A DNA stretch of 64,000 nt, from the NCBI RefSeq assembly GCF_949628215.1, contig NC_134282.1, forward strand, positions 19,262,723 to 19,326,722, in the 5' to 3' direction. The DNA is from Phalacrocorax aristotelis. Lineage: Eukaryota; Chordata; Aves; Suliformes; Phalacrocoracidae. A model generated the notes under the pieces. The model had not been told where the DNA came from. It saw nothing but the letters and a program-made list of their open reading frames with translations, and made no database searches. Both the position numbers and the translations under genes were made by a program. Below, piece after piece: positions 12,201 through 21,200 of the stretch. Position 1 is the first letter of the stretch. The number at the start of each line of letters is the position of its first letter.

Positions 12201-15200
12201 TCCTGTACTGGGGAGGTGACAAACTCTGAGGCTCCCCTCTTTTCACGCCCAGCATCTGATTCAGGGCGACCAGCCACGAGCACCTTGAACCGCTTCTCAG
12301 CGCTCCAGCAGTCAACCCCTGCTGAGAGCCTGGAGTCCCGCCGAGTGGTGCAGAGGTAAGGGGCCAGCCCTGCCTTGGCCTGTGGGTGTGTTGGTCTGCA
12401 GCCCAGGGAGGAACCCCCGAACTGGGCAGTGGTCAGTCAATATGTAGGTAAACGTGTGGCTTCTGTGTTGGAATAAATCTCTGTGGCAGGATGGAGCCTT
12501 GGAGGGCCTTGGAGTTGGTGGTTAGTCCTTCCAACAAAGTTGGCGGACTCTACCCTGGGCTTCCTCCCTGCTGTTCTGTGTTTGGGGACCACATGTGGTT
12601 GCTGGGTCTGGTCTATGGGTCCTGGGACCCGATGGACATTGGGCTGGACGGAGTCCTGTGGAGGAGGCTGAAGCATGAGCTCTCCAAGGAGAGTTGGAGT
12701 TGGGTTTGTTCAGAAGAGGAGAACAAAAGGGGGATCTCACCACAGTCTGCAGTAGGGGGAAGGTGTGGGCAGGATGGGGCCAGGCTCTGCTCAGCCATGC
12801 CAAGGGACAGAGTGAAAGCTAAAGGGCATGAATTGGAACAGGGGAGAAATGGAAAAATGTTTCCTCTGAGGATGGTCAAATGCTAGAAGAGGCCCTGGAT
12901 AGTGCTGGTATTGGAGTGGGACAGCCTTGCCTCGCAGAGCTCTGCAGTCTGGGGTCAGGGAGGGTGGTGATGGGCTCTTCACACTGTGTCTGTCCTCCTC
13001 CTACCCAGGAGCAGCTCCAGCCGTGACAGGTCAGAGAAGGCTGCGGACAGAGACCGGGAATCACGTTCGGAGAAGGGCAGCGACCGCCTGGAGCGTCCTG
13101 ACCGGGGGGAGAGGACAGACAGGAACAGGTCTGCCCTCACCAAGAGGAGCTTCAGCAAAGAGACAGAAGACAGGAGCCGAGAACGGGAGAAGCAGAGTGG
13201 CCCCGAGGCCGTGCGCAAGGCTGCTAGCATGACGGAAGAACGGGATAGGAGCCGAGAGACCAGTGAGCTGGGGAGGAGAAGTGTCCTGGAGGTCTGGCTG
13301 CAGCCTGGGGCTCTGCCTGTCCCAGGCAGTGCCTGATCCTTGCTCTCTCTTTGCAGTTAAGCAAGAGCCAGCACCTCCTGGAGCATCGCCCAAGCCTGCG
13401 CTGTCAGAAGAGGAGCTGGAGAAGAAATCCAAGGCGATCATAGAAGAATACCTGCACATCAATGACATGAAGGTGGGAGGCGGGGTCAGCCAGGCACAGC
13501 ACCATATGGCCCCTGTAACACGCCATCGCTTCCCTGGGTGGTAGTGCTGTTGGGTAGGGTGCAGCTGATGCCTGGATGAGGAAGGGGGAAGCCGGGGCTG
13601 GCCTTGGGGCAGTACTGACCCACCTTTTCCCTGCAGGAGGCTCTGCAGTGCGTGCAGGAGCTGGGCAGCCCCTCCTCGCTCTACATCTTTGTGCAGAATG
13701 GCATCGAGTCCACGCTGGAGAGGAGCACCATCTCCCGCGAGCACATGGGGGTCTTGCTGTGCCAGCTGGTGAAGGCGGGCACGCTCTCCAAGGAGCAGTA
13801 CTACAAGGGGTGAGGGGCCAGGGCAGCTTGGCCCTGAGCTGGTATTTGCCCAGCTTTGAATTCGGCCCTGCCTTGAGCAGGGCTCATCACTAAGACCTCC
13901 TGAGGTCCCTCCCAGCCAAGGACATGGGGACTGCTGGATCCCAATGGCCACCCTCTACCCTGCAGGCTGCGGGAGATCCTGGAGATTGCAGAAGACATGG
14001 AGATCGACATCCCACACATCTGGCTGTACCTGGCTGAGCTCATCACCCCCATCCTGCAAGAGGAAGGCATCTCCATGGAGGAACTATTCAGGTGAGGGCC
14101 ATGCCCCTCCATGGGGGTACCACGGGGTCCTAGGGGAGCTCCTGGGGTCAGGGAGCTCAACCAGGTCTCTTGTGCCCTGCAGGGAGATAACAAAGCCCCT
14201 GGTGCCCATTGGGAAGGCCACCACGCTGTTGGTCGAGGTGTTGGGCTTGTTGTGTAAGGGCATGGTAAGTGCATAAGGCTTGCGTAGCTGCCAACTGCTG
14301 CCTTGGGGACTGGCAGCCTGCTCGGGGGATCAGGTTGGCATGCGGGGATTGAACCCCTCTGGCACTAGAGAGAGTGGCAGGGGGCATCCCCTGTCATGTC
14401 TGGATCATGCGGGTGGCATGGCCCAGCTACAGTATCCCCCTCCCTGGAGACAGAGGCCATGGGGTGCTGATGCTGGCTGTCTGTCCTGCAGAGCCAGAAG
14501 ACTGTAGGCAAGCTGTGGCGGGATGGGGGCCTGAGCTGGAAGGAATTCCTGCCTGAGGACCAGGATGTCAACAAATTTGTGACAGAGCAGGTGCGAGCTT
14601 AGCAGTGGTGAGGGGCAGAGATGGGCCATGGGGGCCCTTGGGGGTTCCTCTGCTGGGAGTGTGGTGTTCCCTTGTGCTGCCTTTAACAGCTTGTCTCTGC
14701 CCGCTCCCCCAGAAATTGGAGTATACGATGGGGGACAGCTCGGACACACTGAGCCACAAGGAGCTGACCTCAGAGGAGCTGTGCAAGCAAATGGACAAAC
14801 TGCTGAAGGAGAACCCGAACAACCAAAGAATACATGACTGGATTGAGGTGAGGGTGTGGGTACAGTGCCTGTGGGACCAGGGGCTCCCTCCCGGCTCCCT
14901 CCCCACCTCACAGCCCCTCTACCCTCCCTCCTCCAGGCCAACCTGAGCGAGCAGCAGGTCTCGTCCAACACGTTTATCAGGGCCCTGATGACATCTGTGT
15001 GCCACTCGGCCATCATCTGTGAGTACCACGTGTGTGTGTGGGGGGGTCCTCCTATCCACACCACGCCCTTCTCATGTTCCGTCTCCCGCAGTTGAGACTC
15101 CCTACCGTGTGGATGCTCTGGTCATCCACAACCAAGCCAAGCTGCTTCAGAAGTACCTGCGGGACGAGCAGAAGGAGCTCCAGGCACTCTATGCTCTGCA

Positions 15201-15526
15201 AGCCTTGGTGGTGAAGTTGGAGCAGCCTCCCAGTGAGTCTTGCAGGACGGGTGGGCTGAGGAGGTGGGGGGGTGGGCATGTCCCCACCCCAGCAGGGTGG
15301 CTGGTGGCTGGGGAATGGCAAGGGCCCCCCTTTCTCCCCCCCAGACCTGCTGCGGATGTTCTTTGATGCCCTCTACGATGAGGATGTCATCAAGGAGGAG
15401 GCTTTCTACAAGTGGGAGTCCAGCAAGGACCTGGCCGAGCAGCAGGGCAAAGGGGTGGCTCTCAAATCAGTGACGGCCTTTTTCACCTGGCTTCGGGAAG
15501 CTGAGGATGAGTCGGACAACAACTGA
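215..15526 (+). CDS. EIF4G1: eukaryotic translation initiation factor 4 gamma 1 (eIF4GI)
   Basis: Scaffold of the cytoplasmic cap-binding complex eIF4F; it joins eIF4E, eIF4A, eIF3 and PABP. Exons: 215-289, 402-488, 1954-2127, 2484-2583, 4385-4497, 5586-5678, 5751-5817, 6193-7077, 8227-8315, 8519-8705, 9076-9209, 9480-9599, 9790-9963, 10040-10237, 10502-10648, 10743-10979, 11061-11165, 11575-11728, 11836-11936, 12037-12139, 12253-12355, 13009-13262, 13357-13472, 13637-13809, 13966-14091, 14183-14264, 14492-14590, 14713-14847, 14937-15018, 15092-15232, 15345-15526. All introns are GT-AG, phases agree, and they give 1611 residues (human 1599). The start MNKAPQ matches the human form, and an in-frame TAG lies at 182-184, just after the acceptor. 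Seen in order: PABP-binding N-terminus, [19 protein letters not shown] block, a long Pro/Glu-rich exon, eIF4E site YDREFLL (about residue 637), MIF4G (about 767-995), MA3 (about 1255-1370), and a C-terminal W2 domain ending [12 protein letters not shown]. Confidence 0.97.
759..791 (+). CDS. EIF4G1: probable extra in-frame 33-nt exon of EIF4G1
   Basis: A long pyrimidine tract ending in CAG is followed by 33 phase-0 bases reading [11 protein letters not shown] and then a GT donor. It fits between the exons ending SQPRQ and beginning HFYQN without changing frame. The Pro/Gln-rich reading suits this part of the protein. Whether it is constitutive or optional cannot be told from sequence. I am less sure of it than of the flanking exons because I do not firmly recall it in human eIF4GI. 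Confidence 0.65.
1392..1412 (+). CDS. EIF4G1: EIF4G1 21-nt microexon (GGFRSLQ)
   Basis: Twenty-one phase-0 bases encode GGFRSLQ, the insert I recall from longer human eIF4GI isoforms, between QPRQ and HFYQ. It has an AACAG acceptor and a GTAATG donor. Just upstream, between the pyrimidine tract and the acceptor, lie repeated UGC motifs (TGCGTGCGCTTGC), the arrangement known for neural microexons controlled by SRRM4/nSR100. Inclusion is therefore likely tissue-regulated. It lies in the intron between the exons ending at 488 and starting at 1954. Confidence 0.88.
1617..1677. promoter_or_regulatory. ZNF143/Staf-like site in an 11-bp inverted repeat, CpG patch
   Basis: ACTACAGGTCCCAGCATTC at 1617-1635 resembles the ZNF143 (Staf) binding sequence common in CpG promoters. 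CAGGTCCCAGC (1621-1631) is repeated exactly inverted at 1667-1677, and the 35 bases between are rich in CpG. It lies in an EIF4G1 intron about 280 bases before the exon starting at 1954. An internal promoter giving shorter eIF4GI forms is a reasonable inference, since such forms starting at internal methionines are known in mammals. Confidence 0.5.
3106..3115. promoter_or_regulatory. MEF2-like site in EIF4G1 intron
   Basis: CTATATTTAG fits the MEF2 consensus and stands out as an A/T block in GC-rich intron sequence. Function is inferred only. Confidence 0.3.
4716..4829. promoter_or_regulatory. MARE/AP-1 and MEF2 motifs in EIF4G1 intron
   Basis: TGCTGAGTCA (4716-4725, Maf/AP-1 type) and CTATTTATAG (4820-4829, a full MEF2 consensus) lie about 100 bases apart, separated by a G-run, in the intron after the exon ending at 4497. 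Together they could be an intronic enhancer. This is motif evidence only. Confidence 0.35.
8359..8438 (+). ncRNA. SNORD66: box C/D snoRNA, SNORD66-like copy 1
   Basis: The C box GTGATGA is at 8366-8372, the D' box CTGA at 8403-8406, a C'-like TGATGG near 8413, and the D box CTGA at 8430-8433. Flanking CTCCT and GAGGGG can form the closing stem. The antisense element GTGTCTGGGCCA just before D' can pair with the GGCCCGGACAC stretch of 18S rRNA with one G-U pair, the target region I associate with SNORD66. Human SNORD66 is hosted by EIF4G1, which fits this place in the intron between the exons at 8227 and 8519. Exact ends are estimated. Confidence 0.8.
9638..9718 (+). ncRNA. box C/D snoRNA, SNORD66-like copy 2
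   Basis: A second unit has its C box ATGATGA at 9646-9652, D' CTGA at 9683-9686 and D box CTGA at 9709-9712. The guide and D' block GTGTCTGGGCCACTGATG is identical to that of the copy at 8359-8438. C-to-D' spacing is the same (36 bases) while the rest has drifted. It lies in the EIF4G1 intron between the exons at 9480 and 9790, so this is a paralogous copy placed in a different intron of the same host. Confidence 0.78.
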
Positions 15527-15754
15527 GCTACCGTGAGGAGGAGGAGGGGGAAGGAGGGAGAGGGAGCGGGGCATCTCGGGGAGCAACTCCATCCCCTTCC
15601 ACCCCTGGCCCCCCCTGGACTTGCTGATGCTGGGGCCAAGGGACGTGCTGTGCCCCCCACAGCCCCCCTTTCTCTTTTTAGTTCTCCTCTCCCTCCTCCC
15701 CCTGTCCTGGTTCTGTTTGCAAGGCCTGTACTAGTTTGTCACAACGATAATAAA
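15527..15754 (+). terminator. EIF4G1: EIF4G1 3' UTR and proximal poly(A) signal
   Basis: The UTR is C/T-rich and ends with AATAAA at 15749-15754. A GT-rich stretch follows (15770-15790), as expected downstream of a cleavage site. This gives a short 3' UTR of about 250 bases. Confidence 0.8.
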
Positions 15755-15944
15755 TGGATGCTGATGGAGGTGGCTGTCATGGTGGGTCCCCTTGGGGCCC
15801 CTCCTGTTCCCCCTCCCAATGCAGGCACACCAGGTCTCTGGGAGTGGGGCAGCACACCCCCGGACTCATGTCATGGGGAGGGGGGATGGGATGGGGGATA
15901 TATCTCTCCCCTCCTCTCCCCTCTCCTCTTTCTCCTCCCCACTT

Positions 15945-16445
15945 CTTGCTGAAATATAGAGAGATTATATATATATAAACTTATTAATTTGGTTTGGGGA
16001 CAGGAGCGTGATTATCCCCCCCCCCCCCCCCTTCCTACATCACTGCCTGGACAACACCCCCCTGCCCCCATGGTTTTTTATTTTAAGTATACATCATTCC
16101 CCCCACCTCCTCCTCTGACACCTGGGGAGGGTGCCGGGGAGGAGGGGGGGTAACCCCTTTTCTCTGGGCCAGGCCTAGTCCCCTCCTCCCCCTGCAGATT
16201 CCCTATCCTTCTCTCAAACGTTTAAGGCCACAATTGGGCAAGCGACGGGGCGGCCCCCCCATCCGCGTCCCCTGTATTTATAGAGCGCCGGATGTGATGA
16301 GCCGCACGTGTAATTATTAAAACAAGGATTCAATTACTGGTCACGTGAATTTGTAAATAATTTTTTTCTTTTTTTTTCTTTATGGAGTATTTAATTGAAG
16401 ATTTAAAGGCATCTTTTCACCTTAAAACTGGAAATAAAAGAACAT
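15945..16445 (+). other. AT-rich block with a second AATAAA, possible distal EIF4G1 3' UTR
   Basis: This 500-base stretch is far more A/T-rich than its surroundings and contains an alternating AT run, a C-run of about 17 near 16016, CACGTG at about 16342, long T-runs and AATAAA at 16433-16438. It could be the end of a longer EIF4G1 3' UTR that bypasses the signal at 15749. No coding sequence was recognised. Confidence 0.4.
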
Positions 16446-17699
16446 TGCTAAATAATGCCCCGTGTGCCGCTGTTGCCGCCCCCTGTTCCATGTCCCTTGT
16501 GCCTGGGCTGGCATGGGGGTGCCATCCTAGAGTCCAGGCAGGGGCTAGCCTCCCCTGGTACCCCTCGGGCCTGGGTGGCAAAGGGGTCAGATGTGCCTGG
16601 AGCCAGGCCTTCTGGGACTCCCCTCACCTGCTCTGCCTGGCACAGGGCCTCCTATGGAGAAGTTTACCCCTGCCAGCACCTTGGCTGCAGAGCAGCACCT
16701 CAGTCTTCCCAAGTGTTCTTTTTCCTGTGGGCACAGAAGTGGCAAGGATCTGTGTGCTTGGGCTCGGGCTCTGCCTTGGGGCAGGAGACCAGAGAGATGA
16801 GCTACTTCAGGGCCAGCCTTGTGTCTTGCAGGTGGGGTGGAGATGGGGCAAGCCTAGGCTGTCCCCAGCCCTGCCGGGGATGTCCCTGCTGGGGAGGGAA
16901 GTGAGGGTGGGCTGGTCTCCCTTGGGGCCAGGCTTGTCTCTCATGTTTTAGGCTGTCTCTTGCTGAGTCACTGTGGCCAGGGCCCAGAGGGTACAGAATA
17001 ATGAACCGGAGGCTGTTCCCCAGATTAGAGGCTGATCTGTCTGAGCTGCACTCCTGGCAGCACTAATGCTGGGAAGTGGTTGGCAGGGATAGGCCAGCTG
17101 GGCCTGCTGTGGGGCACTGCCCAGGAGCTGCCCCTGCCTGGGTGTGTGAGTGATGAGGGAGGCCCTTGGGCTGCTTCAGTACCTTGCTTGCCAAGGGGGA
17201 GGGTGGCACCCTTGGAGCATCCTGTGCCCATCTGTGCTGGGGAAAAGGTACTGCAGCATTAATTGACATCAGTAGGTTTCAGAATTAACAGGGGTCTTTG
17301 GCTGCAGGTTAACACCTGAGCCTGGCATCGATGATGGCCTGGATCTCCTGCAGGGGTTGCCCCTGTGGTGCCATCAGAAGTGATCTTCTAAAGCCTGCGC
17401 CCACCTGCCCCAAACCCATCTGCAGTGAGGTGGGACCCCCAGCCCCCTGTCATGGGCTGTGTGCTCCCTTGGGACAGGGTGGGGGCCAGCAGGGCCAGAG
17501 TCCCCCTTCTGTGGGCAGGCCTGGGTCTGTGGGGGGCCGTGTTGCTGAAGGGTCCTGGTCCCTGACCTTTGATGCCCCCCAGCTCCTGCCGGCTCGGGGC
17601 TCCCCCGAGGGCCGGGGGAGGCTCTGGGGGTGGCAGCGCCCCGGGGCCGGGTGGGGCGGCGCTGTCCGCGGTGCTGGCACGGCGCTCTCCGCGGTGCCC
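16446..17699. other. EIF4G1-FAM131A intergenic region
   Basis: No gene was recognised. Two islands differ from the GC-rich background. TGCTGAGTCA (Maf/AP-1/NF-E2 type) is at 16961-16970. An A/T-richer patch at 17240-17320 contains ATTAATTGAC and GGTTAACACC, which resemble homeodomain/HNF1 half-sites. Either could be regulatory for FAM131A. Confidence 0.4.
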
Positions 17700-18065
17700 G
17701 GCCTTCCTCTCCTCCTCAGCCCCCTCCTCTTCCTTCGTCCATCCTCCTCCTCCACCCGCCCCCCCCTCCTCTTCCTCCATCCCCCTCTTCCTCTTCCTTC
17801 AGCCCCCCTCTTCCTTCATCCTCCCCGGCTGCCTTCACCCCCCTTCTCCTCTCTGTCCGCATCTCCTCTTCCTCCTAGCCTCCCTCTCCCCCATCCTCCC
17901 CTTCTCCCTCATCCTTCATCCCCCTCTGCCTCCTCTTCCCCAGCCTTCCTCCCGCCCTTCCTCCTCCTCCTCTCCCTCCTCCCTCCGTGTCCCCATCCTC
18001 CTCCTCTTCCTCCCCATCTCCCTCCCACCTACCGCCTCCCCCTCTCCCTCCTCTTCCTCCCCCAG
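17700..18065 (+). repeat. long pyrimidine (TCC/TCCTCC) tract
   Basis: About 360 bases are almost wholly C and T on the + strand, built from degenerate TCC, CTTCCT and CCCCCT units. It ends less than 200 bases before the FAM131A start codon. Such homopyrimidine tracts can adopt triplex or i-motif/G-quadruplex forms. Confidence 0.85.
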
Positions 18066-18255
18066 CAGTGACGTCTCTGGACGTGCTGCTCCCCGGCCCG
18101 GCGCAGGCACCGCTCGGGGCTCCCGCACCGCGGCCCGGCGCGGCCGCAGCCTCCGGCAAGGCGCGGGCGCTGCCTGGGGCCGCCCATGCGGCCGGGGAGC
18201 GATGCGGGCGGCGCGGAGCCGGCGGTAGTGCCCGCACCGGGGCCCCCCCGGGAGC
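18066..18255 (+). promoter_or_regulatory. FAM131A: CpG-rich promoter / 5' UTR of FAM131A
   Basis: It contains CpG-dense sequence with GACGTGC and GGCGCGGCCGC-type blocks between the pyrimidine tract and the start codon. I see no TATA box. A CpG-island promoter is inferred. Confidence 0.55.
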
Positions 18256-21200
18256 ATGGGCTGCATCGGCTCCAAAACCACCATCGGTGGGTGAGCGGCA
18301 CCGGGCTGGGAGCGGGGTATGGGGAGCCGTGGGGGGTATAGAGGGGCTTGGGGATGTGGGGCGCGGGGGAGCGGCTGGGGGACAGGGGTGATGAGATGAG
18401 GGTGTTGGAGGCTGGGAGGTACGGGAAGGTGGGGATCTAGGGGACAGGGTGGGGGTGTATAGGGCGGTTTATGGGGACTGGGAGGCTATGGGGGCTGGGA
18501 GATATAGGGAGGTATGGCAGTGTGGAGGGGGGCACAGGGAAATGGGGTGCTTAAGGGTGAGGAGGGGCATACAGGAAGCTTGAGGGCTCTGGAGTACTTG
18601 GGTACATATGGGGGGATGGGGGCCATGGAGGGACAGGAGGTTTGGGGCCTGGGGATGCTGATCTGGGGCAGCTGGGTGGCCCAGGGGGTGCAAGGACATA
18701 TTGGGGGTGAGGGTCTGTAGGGATTGGGGGGATTGGAGGGACTGGAGTGCAGGTCTGGGGGAGGTGGTGGAGGGTGTGGGGGGTGGCAGGCACTGGGAAG
18801 CGGGTGTGGGATTGGGGTGCTGGTCAGAGGCCTGGGAGGGTGTGGGAGTGCTTTGGGAGGATAGAGGTGTTTGGCAGGGTATGGGGGCTGGCAGGGGTGC
18901 GTTGCAGTGTGTTGGGTGCCACAGGGTGCTGTGAGGGTGCCACAGATATCCTGGGGGTGCTGCAGAAGGGTTGGGGGTGATAGGGGCTGTAGCTGTGATC
19001 CGAGGGTTTTCTGGGGGCTGGGGCTGGTGGGACCTATGATGGTGCTGGGGATGCTGCAGACATGCTGGGGGAGCTCTCACCGGAGCTCACCTCGGTGCAG
19101 AGGGAGTGAGGCTCCTCGGGACATCCTGCCCTGGTCCCCTGGGGGTTGGCTGGGCCACAGTGACAGGGGACCCTCCCTGGCCCCGGTGCTTGTGAGTCAG
19201 TGCCTGAGGGGGCAGGGACCCATCTGTTTGGGGTGCTGGTGCTAGGAGGTCAGGCTGTTGGAGTGCAGGACAGGTGCAGGTGCTTTTATCTCCCCCACCC
19301 TGTTTTGTTCCTTTCACTCCTGCCCCAGAGATGGGGAACAGGTGAGGGGGGGTTGAAGATGGTGGAGGAGCACCAGTCCCCCGCAGCATGGCCCAGCGCC
19401 GCCTCCATCCATGCCCCTAGTCCACCACAGCCTGGCCCAGCTGCCCCCACCCCTTCTGAAACAGCTGCCAAGCCAGGACGGGTGCCTGGTCCCCAGTGCC
19501 AGGCAGGGGCTATGCGTTACCGCTGACACAGGCAGAAGAGTTGCCCGGGCGTGAGTCACCCATGCTGCAGCACCCAGCTGCTCCGGAGCATCCCTGCAAT
19601 GAGTTGTGTCTGGTCTCAGACCAGGCAAGAAGCTGCTACCCTGGCATGGGGGGTTGAGGGGACTGCCAGGGGGACAGAGGTGCTGATGTCTCCCCGGCTC
19701 TTCCCCCCAGTGGCTGTGGACACGACGCTGTGCGTTGAGTGGAAGGAGGTGAAAGCGCTGTCGCCGCTGAGTGCCACCCGCCCACTGCCCCGCCTGGCAC
19801 GCCAGGCCTCCTTTGACAGCCAGGACTTCCTCCAGGTACCACCAAGCCCTGGCCAGGGTGCCCATGTGCTGGTACCCCACAGTGGGTCACCCGGCCTGGC
19901 CGTGGCCTGCGACACGATGGGCTCTGCTGCCTGCCACCCCGCTGCCCACCTGGCCTTGCCAGCTCGCAGCCGGCTCCGGGGCTGCTCTGACGTCAGCTGC
20001 AAGCCAGGCTGTATCCTGGGAGAAATCAGTCCACGGTGCCTCGTTGCCATGGCAATGCAATTTGTTGCGCGCCTCCAAATCCCACATCGCTTCCCCCTTG
20101 GCAATGGGCTCCGGGCCTGGCGTGGCCGGGGCGGACAACAGGGACATGTGGCTGTGTGCCCCAGCATGATGGGTGCTGCCAGGGAGCAGGGACTGGGGAG
20201 CCCAGCCACAGTGGCCTTGCACACGTGTGTGTGTGCGTGTGCATGAGCTGGAGAGGACACTCAGTGGCACCAACTAGTACAAGGCATGCACACGCATGTG
20301 TGTGTACCCATGTGCAGATGCGTGTGTGTGTGCAGTGAGTGCACGTATGTGTGCAGTACATGCACACATGGAGTGTGCACAGTGAGCATGTCTGTGCGTG
20401 CAGTAAGTGCATGTGTGCACATGGTGAGGATGGCCCTGGCTGCAGTGAGTGGATATGTGAATGTGCATGTGCATGCAGTAAGTGTGCATGTGTTTATGGT
20501 CAGTGCATGTGCATGAGTGCGTGTGCATGTGTGTCCATGTGGTTATGTGAGCATGCATGTGCCGGCCTGTGTGCACTGAGCATGTCTGTGTGTGCACGTA
20601 CGTGTGCACCTATATAAGAGTGCAGGTGTGAGCGTGCATGCAGTAGCAGTGTAAGGGTGTACTACAACCCGGGGGTGTGCACAGAGGCACAGGTGTGCCT
20701 GTATCCACTGATCTGTGTGTAGTGGCTGTGATCATCCCTCTGCACACATGTGCGTGTGTTCCTGTAACACATGCATGTGCACACATACCTCACGCCTGCC
20801 ATATGGCACCTCCTGGCGTGGGCACTGAGTGGGCTGAGCCCCCTCTGAGGGCACAGGGGTCCCAGAGGGAGAGCAGTGGCAGGCAGCAGGCTGGGTGGCC
20901 ATGACCCCCCTGCCCACTCTGGCAGGTCAATGTGGAGGACACTGTCGAGATGCTGCCCAAATCACGGCGTGCGCTGACCATCCAGGAGATCGCTGCCCTG
21001 GCCCGCTCCTCGCTGCACGGTAACAGCTTGTCTGACCTGGGGCATCTGGGGAAGTGGGGGTCTCCTGCGGGTGAGGGGGCTGGGCATCTTGGGAAGCACA
21101 TTGGGGTCAGCCCTCTAGGGTCTGGGGGGCTCGAGGTATCCCTGGGCTCCCTGGTGACATGCAAAAGAAGGGCATGGGGGTGCCAAGTCCTAAGGGCTGG

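Noticed and set aside
12472-12477. AATAAA inside an EIF4G1 intron
   Set aside because: Both flanking exons are well matched and in phase, so this is at most a cryptic intronic signal, not the gene end.
18291-18292. Second GT in the FAM131A exon 1 donor region (GTGAGC four bases further on)
   Set aside because: It looks stronger as a donor but puts exon 2 out of frame. The earlier GT gives the readable [13 protein letters not shown] junction.
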